A stretch of DNA of 18,315 nucleotides from Peptoniphilus_A sp001811425 (lineage in GTDB: Bacteria; Bacillota; Clostridia; Tissierellales; Peptoniphilaceae): the NCBI RefSeq assembly GCF_001811425.1, contig NZ_KV804740.1, positions 1-18,315 on the forward strand. The letters are read 5' to 3'. The position numbers and the translations under genes were made by a program. Each line of letters starts with the position of its first letter. Positions within the stretch are counted from its first letter, which is position 1. This document shows, piece by piece, positions 6,938 through 14,060 of the stretch. The notes beneath the pieces were generated by a model, which saw only the letters and a list, made by a program, of their open reading frames with translations, was not told the origin of the DNA and ran no database searches.

Positions 6938-6966
6938 ATTATATCATTATGGTTTAGTTGATTCAA
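6938..6966 (-). promoter_or_regulatory. Promoter of antitoxin-GNAT operon
   Basis: Minus-strand TTGAAT (6961-6966), 17-nt spacer, TATAAT (6938-6943), about 25 nt before the ATG. The -35 box lies in one copy of an imperfect direct repeat (plus strand 6949-6964 and 6994-7009, A-y-GGTTTAG-w-T-r-ATTC, 13 of 16 identical). The repeat could be an autoregulator's binding site. Confidence 0.65.
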
Positions 6967-7149
6967 ATAAATTATTAGAGTTATAGTAATCTTACGGTTT
7001 AGATAATTCTACTTGTACGAAAGTTTACAACAAAATTTATTTACTTAAGTTCATAATTGATTAGAAAGCTTTTATGTGATAGTCTTTAGACAATAAAAAT
7101 ATTGTAAATTTTAGTGATACTAAAAGAACTTAGGGAAAATTAAAGGTTA

Positions 7150-7154
7150 GGAGG
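7150..7154 (+). promoter_or_regulatory. RBS that fixes a TTG start
   Basis: GGAGG at 7150-7154, five bases before TTG 7160-7162, which opens the frame of the small membrane protein. No ATG is available at a suitable distance. Confidence 0.7.
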
Positions 7155-7159
7155 CTACT

Positions 7160-7543
7160 TTGAAAAAATATATTAATTTTATAATTGTACTCTTCCTTTT
7201 TCCGATTTTAAATTTAATCAGTTTAAAAATTTTGGGATACATCAATTGGAAAGTTCAAGTGACCTTTGATATAAAATATATGCTTATCTTAGCTCTTCTT
7301 AAAATTATAATGATTTTATTTTTGGGTTTTATGCTTGCCTATTTTTTTAATTTTGCAAGTAAGCTATCAAAAAAATCTGCTGGAATATTTTTCTTAATTG
7401 AAATTTTTGTACTGGTAATTTATATGGTAACAAAAAAATATTATTTACCTGAAAAATTTTTCTACCTCTATGATTTCAATGTCTTGTATTTTTTCTTGCT
7501 CCTAGGGGAAAATATTTTTTTACTTTTAAATAAAAAGTCATAA
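7160..7543 (+). CDS. Small four-helix membrane protein, unknown
   Basis: 127-aa highly hydrophobic protein starting at a TTG with GGAGG five bases upstream. Four membrane segments are visible: about 5-25 (NFIIVLFLFPILNLISL), 42-62 (LILALLKIIMILFLGFML), 74-92 (AGIFFLIEIFVLVIYMVT) and 104-123 (YDFNVLYFFLLLGENIFLLL). They are separated by short loops, with a lysine-rich loop between helices 2 and 3 and a KKS C-terminus. It has no recognisable motif. It lies between the toxin-antitoxin-like module and the convergent htpG gene, and the shared hairpin at 7580-7602 ends both. Its composition is AT-rich even for this window. Function unknown; an immunity or other accessory membrane protein is possible but unsupported. 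Confidence 0.65.
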   Translation: MKKYINFIIVLFLFPILNLISLKILGYINWKVQVTFDIKYMLILALLKIIMILFLGFMLAYFFNFASKLSKKSAGIFFLIEIFVLVIYMVTKKYYLPEKFFYLYDFNVLYFFLLLGENIFLLLNKKS

Positions 7544-7573
7544 GTTTTTTAAAATTCAAAAAAATAAAAATTC

Positions 7574-7612
7574 AAAAAAGCTCTTCTCCTAAGGAAAAGA
7601 GCCTAATTTTTT
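7574..7612 (-). terminator. Bidirectional terminator, htpG and small membrane protein
   Basis: Hairpin with outer arms GCTCTT (7580-7585) and AAGAGC (7597-7602) and a further pairing TCCT/AGGA inside. On the minus strand T6 follows (7574-7579); on the plus strand CTAATTTTTT follows. Confidence 0.8.
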
Positions 7613-7646
7613 GTCTTTAAATTTTAACTATTTTACATAAAATCTT

Positions 7647-9497
7647 TTACATCAACTTTGATACATTTCTTGCGTAGGCGATTGGGTCTTTTATGTCAAG
7701 ACCTGCCACAAGTCTTGCGCCGTCGTAAAGTAATTCTGTATAAGTTTTAAATTCTTCTGAGTCCTTGTCCATGTCCTTTAATTTTTTAACGGCAGGGTGG
7801 TTTGGATTTATTTCCAAAACCTTGTCTGCCTTAAAGGCTTCGTTATTTGGCATGTGGCTAAGAGTCTTTTCCATTTCTATGGAGATTTCGCCCCTGCTTG
7901 ACAAGTAAGCTGCGTCATCTTTTAGATTTGGATTTTCCTTTATTGATGAAACTTCGCCAGATAAAAGGTCCTTCATCTTCTTTACATAGTCGCCAAGATT
8001 TTTTTCGTCTTCTTCCTTAACTTCTGTTTCAGAAATTGACTTGAATTTCTTGCCATCGTACTCATCAAGCATTTTGATGACAAATTCGTCTATAGGGTCA
8101 GTTAGGGCAAGGACTTCAATGCCTTCTTCCATGAAGTGTTTTATTTGTGGAAGGTCCTTGACGGAATCAAGAGATGTGCCATTGGCGTAATAGATGAAGT
8201 CTTGGTCTGGTCCCATGTCCTTTCTGTATTCGTTAAAGGCCACATTCCCTCTCTTTGTTGTGTCATAGATAAATAGGTCTTTTAGCTTGTCCTTGTCGGC
8301 GCCAAAGTTTTCGTAGGCACCAGATTTTAAGCTTACGCCAAAGTTTTTGAAGAATTCTGCATATTTTTCCCTGTCATTTTTAAGAATTTTCCCAAGTTCC
8401 TCTAGGATTTTCTTTTCTATGTTTTTCTTTATAAGTTGAAGTTCGCGAGTTTTTTGTAGCATTTCACGAGAAATATTTAGGGAAATGTCTTCAGAGTCCA
8501 CTACACCCTTGACGAAGTTCAAATAATCTGGAAGTAGGTCTTCGCATTTTTCCATGATTAAAACTCCGTTGGAATAAAGTTCAAGTCCGCCCTTTCTATC
8601 AGGGCTCAAGAAGTCAAAAGGTCTTCTTGATGGAATGTATAGGATGGCCTTAAAGGAAATCATGCCTTCCACGCTGATGTGAAGGTGGGCAAGGGGATCT
8701 TCAAAACCAAAGTGTCTTTGCCTAAAGAAGTTGTTGTAGTCTTCCTCCTTCAATTCATTTTTATTTTTTCTCCACATTGGAACAGAGGAGTTGAGGACAT
8801 CATCTTCTCTATAGGATTCAAATTTTGGATCCTCTTCTGTGGAATCATCTGTTGGTCTTTTCTTTTCCACTTCCATCTTTATTGGATAGGAGATGTAGTT
8901 GGAGTAGTGGCTGACAAGATCTCTTATTTCGTATTCGTCAAGGTACTTGTCATAGTCCTCGTCTTTTGTGTTTTCCTTTAAGTGGATAGTCACTATTGTG
9001 CCGTGACCATCTTTTTCTCCATCAGAAATTGTGTAGCCCTTGGCACCCTTGGACTTCCAAAGGTGTGCCCCATCTTCCTTATAGGACCTTGTGAGGACAG
9101 TAATTTCATCTGCAACCATAAAGGCAGAGTAAAAGCCCACGCCAAATTGTCCAATTATTTCGTGGTCCTCATTTTTTTCATTTAGGTTTTTAAAATCAAG
9201 GGAACCAGACTTTGCTATTGTGCCTAAGTTTTTCACAAGTTCATCTTCAGTCATGCCTATGCCGTTATCTTCAATGCTAATAGTTCTCTTTTCCTTGTCA
9301 GGTCTAATTCTTATAAAATAATCTTCGTGGTTGAATTTCACCTTGTCGTCGTTAAGGGCGATGTAGTACATCTTGTCCATGGCGTCAGAGGCATTTGAAA
9401 TTAACTCACGCAAAAATATTTCTTTATTTGTGTAAATGGAGTTGATCATTAAGTCCATTAGTCTTTCGGTTTCAGCATTGTATTTTTTATTTTTCAT
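7647..9497 (-). CDS. htpG: HtpG, Hsp90-family molecular chaperone
   Basis: ATP-dependent cytosolic chaperone, full length at 616 aa (E. coli HtpG 624). The N-terminal GHKL ATPase domain is intact: ELISNASDAMDK (31-42; Asn and Asp contact nucleotide and magnesium), EDNGIGMT (76-83) and IGQFGVGFYSAFM (115-127). The middle domain holds the conserved SREMLQ segment, whose Arg reaches the ATP gamma phosphate. The C-terminal dimerisation domain ends with DDAAYLSSRGEISIEMEKTLSHMPNNEAF-like sequence, normal for the family. It is monocistronic, with ATG preceded by AAAGGTGA, a near-consensus promoter, and an imperfect CIRCE operator just after the -10 box, which implies HrcA repression and heat induction. 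There is no sign of truncation. Confidence 0.97.
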   Translation of the reverse strand: MKNKKYNAETERLMDLMINSIYTNKEIFLRELISNASDAMDKMYYIALNDDKVKFNHEDYFIRIRPDKEKRTISIEDNGIGMTEDELVKNLGTIAKSGSLDFKNLNEKNEDHEIIGQFGVGFYSAFMVADEITVLTRSYKEDGAHLWKSKGAKGYTISDGEKDGHGTIVTIHLKENTKDEDYDKYLDEYEIRDLVSHYSNYISYPIKMEVEKKRPTDDSTEEDPKFESYREDDVLNSSVPMWRKNKNELKEEDYNNFFRQRHFGFEDPLAHLHISVEGMISFKAILYIPSRRPFDFLSPDRKGGLELYSNGVLIMEKCEDLLPDYLNFVKGVVDSEDISLNISREMLQKTRELQLIKKNIEKKILEELGKILKNDREKYAEFFKNFGVSLKSGAYENFGADKDKLKDLFIYDTTKRGNVAFNEYRKDMGPDQDFIYYANGTSLDSVKDLPQIKHFMEEGIEVLALTDPIDEFVIKMLDEYDGKKFKSISETEVKEEDEKNLGDYVKKMKDLLSGEVSSIKENPNLKDDAAYLSSRGEISIEMEKTLSHMPNNEAFKADKVLEINPNHPAVKKLKDMDKDSEEFKTYTELLYDGARLVAGLDIKDPIAYARNVSKLM

Positions 9498-9526
9498 TTA
9501 ATCACCTTTCTTCAATTTTATTTTTC

Positions 9527-9553
9527 TCAAAATTTTCAAAATTTTCAAAATTA
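9527..9553. repeat. Three tandem 9-bp units in the htpG leader
   Basis: TCAAAATTT at 9527-9535 and 9536-9544, then TCAAAATTA at 9545-9553. The block separates the CIRCE-like site from the htpG ribosome binding site. It may only be slippage in AT-rich DNA. Confidence 0.8.
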
Positions 9554-9580
9554 TTAGCACTCGATAAGTATGTTTGCTAA
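9554..9580 (-). promoter_or_regulatory. Imperfect CIRCE operator (HrcA site) of htpG
   Basis: Plus strand reads TTAGCACTC (9554-9562), nine bases, GTTTGCTAA (9572-9580). The CIRCE consensus is TTAGCACTC-N9-GAGTGCTAA: the first arm is perfect, the spacer exact, and the second arm matches at 7 of 9. It starts right after the -10 box, so bound HrcA would cover the transcription start. Confidence 0.8.
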
Positions 9581-9581
9581 T

Positions 9582-9610
9582 AATATATATCTTTTCATAT
9601 AAATAGTCAA
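9582..9610 (-). promoter_or_regulatory. htpG promoter
   Basis: Minus-strand TTGACT (9605-9610), 17-nt spacer, TATATT (9582-9587). Near-consensus sigma-A type, abutting the CIRCE-like operator. Confidence 0.8.
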
Positions 9611-9850
9611 ATTTTTATGAGATTTTTATTTTTTTACATAAAATTTTCTCAAAAAAATATTTTTTCGCCCTAAATTTAAAATTCCTCAAAAAATTTTTTA
9701 CCGGCAAAAATTTATTTTTAAGAAAAATATATTAATTTTGTGAAATTTTTTTAAGCTCTAAAACAAGCTGATTTATCAAAATATTTTTAAGAAGACAAAA
9801 AATTTTTATGGGGAGAAATTAAATAAAATGGAATAATTAATTTAAAATAA
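9611..9850. other. Gene-free AT-rich stretch between divergent promoters
   Basis: The htpG-NTPase interval is 421 nt (9498-9918). This middle part has no credible ORF and consists mostly of A- and T-runs. The only distinctive island is ACCGGCA near 9702, flanked by roughly inverted A/T runs (AAATTTTTT...AAAAATTT). I see no terminator with a GC stem, no tRNA and no riboswitch fold. It may simply be a spacer. Confidence 0.5.
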
Positions 9851-9859
9851 ACCTGCAAT

Positions 9860-9890
9860 TGTTTTCAAATGTTTTCAATTGATGTATAAT
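9860..9890 (+). promoter_or_regulatory. Promoter region of the 2-oxoacid oxidoreductase operon
   Basis: Perfect TATAAT at 9885-9890. The -35 at 17 nt spacing is weak (TTTTCA, 9862-9867), which suggests activation or an altered promoter. A direct repeat TGTTTTCAA (9860-9868 and 9870-9878, 10 bp apart) covers the -35, and the block is bracketed by CAATTG on both sides. It is a candidate operator. Confidence 0.5.
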
Positions 9891-9918
9891 ATAGTTGGTG
9901 TTTTAGAAGGGAGGAGAA

Positions 9919-10611
9919 ATGTTTACTGAAGTAGAAACAGGCAATAGGATAAAAATTATTACAGGACACTTTGGCAGTGGAAAGACAGAGTTTGCAATTA
10001 ACTATGCCTTGTACCTTAGAAGGTACTTTGATAAGGTTGCAGCAGTTGATCTTGATATTATTAATACATACTTTAGACTGAGAGAGAAAATGGATTTTTT
10101 AAGCGAGCACGGAGTGGAATCATTTTCATCTAGTATGCGTGAAAAAAATGCCTTGGATATACCAGCAGTTGATGCAGCAATTTTAAAACCGCTTGAAAAT
10201 AAAAACTACAGAGCTGTATTAGATGTTGGCGGCAATCCTAAGGGTTCACTTTCTCTTGGCAGGTATAGAGATATTTTAAAAAGAGAGGGCTACGACCACT
10301 ACTTTGTCATCAATAGAAATAGACCAGAGACTAAGGACTTTCAGTCTGTGAGAGATCTCATTGGACAAGTGGAAGGCCACTCACAAACCAAGGTGACGGG
10401 AATAATTAACACTACTCACTTTTTGAAGGAGACTAAAGCAGATGATCTCTTGTATGGCGATGAGCTTGCCAGAGAGGTTTCAGAGAAGTTAAATCTTCCC
10501 TATGTCTATGCAGTCTGCCTAAGAAGCATAGAGAAGGAAGTTAGGGCTTTAAATTTAGCAGCAGAAGTTTTTCCAATAGACTTATATTTTAGAGAAGATT
10601 GGATGTTATAG
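9919..10611 (+). CDS. P-loop NTPase (MinD/ParA-like), leader of oxidoreductase operon
   Basis: 230-aa soluble ATP-binding protein of the SIMIBI/ParA type. Walker A GHFGSGKTEF is at residues 16-25, a switch-like AAVDLDIINTYFR at 41-53, and a Walker-B-like VLDVGGNPKGS at 100-110, where Asp102 would bind magnesium. The fold extends to the end (VYAVCLRSIEKEVRALNLA). It lacks the deviant N-terminal Walker lysine of true MinD and has no metal-cluster cysteine pair. It is the first gene, with its stop codon overlapping the ribosome binding site of the ferredoxin. From general familiarity, similar NTPases occur beside 2-oxoacid:ferredoxin oxidoreductase genes in clostridia; a role in cofactor or subunit maturation is inference only. 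ATG with GGGAGG upstream. Confidence 0.82.
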   Translation: MFTEVETGNRIKIITGHFGSGKTEFAINYALYLRRYFDKVAAVDLDIINTYFRLREKMDFLSEHGVESFSSSMREKNALDIPAVDAAILKPLENKNYRAVLDVGGNPKGSLSLGRYRDILKREGYDHYFVINRNRPETKDFQSVRDLIGQVEGHSQTKVTGIINTTHFLKETKADDLLYGDELAREVSEKLNLPYVYAVCLRSIEKEVRALNLAAEVFPIDLYFREDWML

Positions 10612-10621
10612 GAGGTAAATA

Positions 10622-10840
10622 ATGGCTAAAGGAAGAGTTGAGTTTGAAAGCGACAGATGTAAGGGTTGTGGACTATGCGTAACTGTATGTCCTAAAAATG
10701 TAATTGAAATTGATGTGGACACTATCAACAAAAAGGGTTATGCACCTGCAATGGCAAAGAGACCAGAAGATTGTATTGCTTGCCAAAACTGTGCAATAAC
10801 TTGTCCTGATTCAATTATTACAGTTTATAAAATTTCTTAA
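10622..10840 (+). CDS. 2[4Fe-4S] ferredoxin, delta subunit of 2-oxoacid:ferredoxin oxidoreductase
   Basis: 72-aa bacterial-type ferredoxin with two complete cluster motifs: C13-x2-C16-x2-C19-x3-C23 (CKGCGLCVTVCP) and C51-x2-C54-x2-C57-x3-C61 (CIACQNCAITCP). It would pass electrons from the TPP-bound intermediate in the alpha/beta subunits to soluble ferredoxin. Separate delta subunits of this size are usual in KorABCD/VorABCD enzymes. Its AGGAGG overlaps the stop codon of the NTPase gene, and the alpha subunit starts 11 nt downstream. Assignment as the complex's delta chain rests on motif and gene order together. Confidence 0.93.
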   Translation: MAKGRVEFESDRCKGCGLCVTVCPKNVIEIDVDTINKKGYAPAMAKRPEDCIACQNCAITCPDSIITVYKIS

Positions 10841-10851
10841 GGGGTGTTTAC

Positions 10852-11916
10852 ATGACAAAAGTACTTATGAAGGGAAACGAAGCAGTTGGTGCAGCAGCTA
10901 TAGAAGCTGGTTGTAAATATTTTTTCGGTTATCCTATTACTCCTCAATCTGAAATTCCTGAATACTTATCAAGGGAACTTCCAAAGGTTGACGGATGTTT
11001 TTTACAAGCTGAGTCTGAAGTTGCAGCTATAAATATGCTTTATGGTGCTGCAGGAGCTGGAGCAAGAGTTATGACTTCATCTTCTTCTCCTGGAGTTTCA
11101 CTAATGCAAGAAGGTATTTCTTATATGGCAGGGGCAGAACTTCCTTGCGTAATTGTAAATATGATGAGAGGCGGTCCAGGACTTGGATCTATTCAACCTT
11201 CTCAAACTGATTATTTCCAATCAACTAGAGGCGGCGGAAATGGTGACTACAGAACTATTACTTTGGCACCATCTTCTGTGCAAGAACTTGTAAATTTAAT
11301 TGAACTTGGCTTTGACCTAGCAGACAAGTACAGAAATCCTGTCGTTATTATGAGTGACGGTGTACTTGGACAAATGATGGAACCAGTTGAATTTGGCATG
11401 CAAGAAAAAATGGATCTTCCTGAAAAAACTTGGGCAACAAGAGGCAAGGGAAAGAATCATGGCGAAAGAAATATTATAAACTCAATTTATCTTTCTGCTG
11501 ATGAACTTGAAGAACACAACAAACACTTAATTGAAAAATATAGACAAGTTACTGAAAATGAAATTAGAGTAGAAGTTGATGGAATTGAAGATGCTGATTT
11601 AGTTATCAGTGCCTATGGAACTACTGCTAGAATTGCAAAGAGTGCAATTGAACACTTAAGAAAAGAAGGTCACAAAGTTGGTCTTATCCGTCCAATAACT
11701 TGCTGGCCATATCCTTATGAAGCTTTCAAGGGAATAAATCCAAATTGCAAAGACATTTTAGTTTGCGAAATGAACCAAGGTCAAATGACTGACGATGTCA
11801 AGATTGCAGTTGAAGGTAGACAAAAGGTTCACTTCTTTGGAAGACAAGGCGGCGTAATTCCAAATGTGGAAGAAATTAAAGAAGCTGCTCTTGAAGTTTT
11901 AGGAGGTCTCAAATAA
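10852..11916 (+). CDS. vorB: 2-oxoacid:ferredoxin oxidoreductase alpha subunit (VorB/KorA type)
   Basis: 354-aa alpha chain. The enzyme converts 2-oxoacid, CoA and oxidised ferredoxin to acyl-CoA, CO2 and reduced ferredoxin. The N-terminus MTKVLMKGNEAVGAAAIEAG and the loop GYPITPQSEIPEYLS (26-40) are the family hallmark; Thr and Pro here line the active site near thiamine pyrophosphate. QAESEVAAINMLYGAAGAGARVMTSSSSPG continues domain I, and the C-terminal third (VISAYGTTARIAKSAIEHL...GLIRPITCWPYP) is domain II. This matches the proteins usually called VorB (3-methyl-2-oxobutanoate, i.e. branched-chain) or KorA (2-oxoglutarate); sequence reading alone cannot separate the two. It ends in a 1-nt overlap with the beta gene (TAATG). 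Confidence 0.93.
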   Translation: MTKVLMKGNEAVGAAAIEAGCKYFFGYPITPQSEIPEYLSRELPKVDGCFLQAESEVAAINMLYGAAGAGARVMTSSSSPGVSLMQEGISYMAGAELPCVIVNMMRGGPGLGSIQPSQTDYFQSTRGGGNGDYRTITLAPSSVQELVNLIELGFDLADKYRNPVVIMSDGVLGQMMEPVEFGMQEKMDLPEKTWATRGKGKNHGERNIINSIYLSADELEEHNKHLIEKYRQVTENEIRVEVDGIEDADLVISAYGTTARIAKSAIEHLRKEGHKVGLIRPITCWPYPYEAFKGINPNCKDILVCEMNQGQMTDDVKIAVEGRQKVHFFGRQGGVIPNVEEIKEAALEVLGGLK

Positions 11917-12668
11917 TGGAAAAAACTAATGAACAAGTTTTATATAAATATTCAGATGGTTTGACTAGAAATGAAACTCACTATTGTCCAGGATGTACTC
12001 ACGGAGTTATCCACAAATTAGTGGCAGAATCCTTAGTTGAACTAGGAGTTTTAGACGATGCAATTGGAGTTGCACCAGTTGGTTGTGCAGTTCTTGCTTA
12101 CAAATATTTTAACTGCGACATGCACGAAGCAGCTCACGGTAGAGCCCCTGCTGTTGCAACAGGAATAAAGAGAGTTCACCCAGATAACCTAGTATTCACT
12201 TACCAAGGCGATGGCGACTTGGCTTCTATTGGTACTGCAGAAATCGTTCAAGCAGCTCACAGAGGAGAAAATATTTCAACAATTTTCGTCAACAATGCAA
12301 TTTATGGTATGACTGGTGGACAAATGGCACCAACAACACTAGTTGGTCAAGTTACAACAACTTCTCCTTACGGAAGAGACGAAGCTTGGTGTGGTAAGCC
12401 AATTAGAGTTTCTGAAATGCTTGCTACTATTGACGGAGCAAAATTTGTTGAAAGAGTTTCAGTTGACACTCCAGCAAATATTAGAAAGGCAAAGAAAGCT
12501 ATTAAAGAATGTTTCAAATATCAACTTGAAGGCAAGGGCTTTGGAATTGTAGAAGTTTTATCATCTTGCCCAACAAACTGGGGACTTCCTCCTGCAGATG
12601 CACTTGCATGGCTTAGAGATAATATGATTCCATACTATCCACTTGGTAATTTTAGGAGGGGTGAATAA
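11916..12668 (+). CDS. 2-oxoacid:ferredoxin oxidoreductase beta subunit (TPP-binding)
   Basis: 250-aa thiamine-pyrophosphate-binding chain. The opening HYCPGCTHGVIHKLVAESL is the typical beta-subunit motif. The TPP/magnesium motif runs from GDGDLASIG (about 97-105) to NNAIYGMTGGQ (about 126-136). A further cysteine-containing segment VEVLSSCPTNWGL near the C-terminus is also conserved in KorB/VorC-type chains. Length is normal. It overlaps both neighbours by one nucleotide (TAATG), so alpha, beta and gamma are translationally coupled in fixed stoichiometry, with AGGAGG ahead of its ATG inside the alpha gene. The substrate is either a branched-chain 2-oxoacid or 2-oxoglutarate; the close relatives are hard to tell apart by eye. 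Confidence 0.93.
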   Translation: MEKTNEQVLYKYSDGLTRNETHYCPGCTHGVIHKLVAESLVELGVLDDAIGVAPVGCAVLAYKYFNCDMHEAAHGRAPAVATGIKRVHPDNLVFTYQGDGDLASIGTAEIVQAAHRGENISTIFVNNAIYGMTGGQMAPTTLVGQVTTTSPYGRDEAWCGKPIRVSEMLATIDGAKFVERVSVDTPANIRKAKKAIKECFKYQLEGKGFGIVEVLSSCPTNWGLPPADALAWLRDNMIPYYPLGNFRRGE

Positions 12669-13870
12669 TGGCTACTAGAGATATTATTGCTGCTGGATTT
12701 GGCGGACAAGGTATTATGGCAATGGGTCAACTTATAACTTATTCAGGAATGCTTGAAAACAAATTTGTTTCTTGGCTACCAAGTTATGGACCAGAAATGC
12801 GTGGAGGTTCTGCAAACTGCTCAGTAGTAGTTTCTGATGAACCTGTTGGCTCTCCAGTAATTTCACAAGCGACAGATGTAGTAGTTATGAACGAACCATC
12901 ACTAGAAAAATTTGAACAATATGTTGCACCTGGCGGAAATTTATTCATAAACTCTTCCCTTGTTAAAAAAGCACCAACAAGAGATGACATAAATGTATTT
13001 TCTATTCCAGTAAATGACTTGGCAAATGAACTAGGAAATGCAAAAGTTGCCAACATGGTAATGCTTGGAGCCTTTTTGCAAGTAACTGAAACTGTAAAAG
13101 TTGAATCAGTTATAAAGGCCTTCACAAAAGTTTATGGCGACTCAAAGAAAAAACTACTTCCAATAAATGAAAGAGCAATAGCGACTGGACAAGAAGCAAT
13201 TAAGGGAGCAGGCTGCGTTGGTGGAATTTGTCAAATCCTTCCAGAAAAGACTAATTCACAGGTTAAGAGCCACTACTCAAGACAAACTGCAGCAAGTGTT
13301 GAACTTAGCGGAACAGATCTTGAAAACATCGAATACCTAAAGACTATTAAAAAATATTCAGCAGAAGATGACGAAAAGATTTTCGACAACGAAATGTCAA
13401 TTGTTGAAGAAGCACTTTCCATTGAAACAGAATCTATTAAGTTCTGCGACAAGGCTGCTGAAATGCTAAAGGGAGACGATGCAGGAGAAATCTTCGCATC
13501 ACTTTCTCACCAATCAGAAGAACACATCTCTTACCTAAAGGGACTTAAGGAAACATTAAAATCTAAAGACGAAACTTCTCTTGCCGACAAGATCAAGGCA
13601 AAACTTACTAAGAGAGAAGATTACGATTGGGGCAAGGTTGACCCAGAAAAGGCAAGACTTGCACTTAATGTATTTGCAATAGCTAAGGACATCAAAAATT
13701 CTTCTATAGCTTTCTATGCTAAGGCTAAGGAAAAATCTATGGATGCCAATGCAAAGAAACTTTACGATGAACTTGAATATTGGGAAAATTTCCAACTAGA
13801 ACAAGTTGCTGGTCAGTACGAAATTTACAAGGAAGAATGGTGGGCTGACCAAATGTTCTCAAAAATGTAA
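12668..13870 (+). CDS. 2-oxoacid:ferredoxin oxidoreductase gamma subunit fused to a ferritin-like domain
   Basis: 400-aa fusion. Residues 1-181 are a complete gamma subunit: IIAAGFGGQGIMAMGQLI (6-23), PSYGPEMRGGSANCSVVVSD (38-57) and ANMVMLGAFLQ (128-138). Such chains normally end near 180-190 residues. A linker follows with a CX4C pair (C183, C188). Residues about 240-395 look like a ferritin/rubrerythrin-type four-helix bundle: ALSIETESIKFCDKAAEML, SLSHQSEEHISYLKGL, AIAKDIKNSSIAFYAKAKE and ELEYWENFQLEQVAGQY. By eye-alignment only part of the diiron ligand set survives (E253, H286 and E373 present; S283, K343 and Q376 replace the expected Glu, Glu and His), so classic diiron chemistry is doubtful. 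There is no frameshift or internal start between the parts, and codon use is uniform. It is the last gene of the operon, and a strong terminator follows. The extension may dock ferredoxin/rubredoxin or protect an oxygen-sensitive complex; that is inference. Confidence 0.88.
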   Translation: MATRDIIAAGFGGQGIMAMGQLITYSGMLENKFVSWLPSYGPEMRGGSANCSVVVSDEPVGSPVISQATDVVVMNEPSLEKFEQYVAPGGNLFINSSLVKKAPTRDDINVFSIPVNDLANELGNAKVANMVMLGAFLQVTETVKVESVIKAFTKVYGDSKKKLLPINERAIATGQEAIKGAGCVGGICQILPEKTNSQVKSHYSRQTAASVELSGTDLENIEYLKTIKKYSAEDDEKIFDNEMSIVEEALSIETESIKFCDKAAEMLKGDDAGEIFASLSHQSEEHISYLKGLKETLKSKDETSLADKIKAKLTKREDYDWGKVDPEKARLALNVFAIAKDIKNSSIAFYAKAKEKSMDANAKKLYDELEYWENFQLEQVAGQYEIYKEEWWADQMFSKM

Positions 13871-13880
13871 TAAGATTTTT

Positions 13881-13909
13881 AAGAGGCACCTCAGGTGCTT
13901 CTTTTTTTG
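13881..13909 (+). terminator. Terminator of the 2-oxoacid oxidoreductase operon
   Basis: Stem AGAGGCACC and GGTGCTTCT around a TCA loop (one G-U pair), followed by T7, 10 nt after the gamma-subunit stop codon. Confidence 0.9.
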
Positions 13910-14060
13910 TAATTTTTTTTGTGAGAATTTGTGAGTGAGAAAATTTTTGAAATAAAAAAATTAATTTTGCGAGAAATTTTTTTTAAATTTTAGAAAATTT
14001 GTTGAGAGTAAAAAATAGACTTAGAAAAATTTATGAACTTTAAAAAAGTGAAGAATTTTA

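Noticed and set aside
8679..9185. 100-aa and 67-aa plus-strand frames
   Set aside because: Antisense shadows of htpG with low-complexity content and no initiation signals.
9683..9713. Palindrome centred on CCGG in the htpG-NTPase interval
   Set aside because: The arms are only A/T runs, with a mismatch and a one-base offset. Too weak to call an operator.
12784..13125. 113-aa minus-strand frame
   Set aside because: Antisense to the conserved gamma-subunit domain; nothing supports expression.
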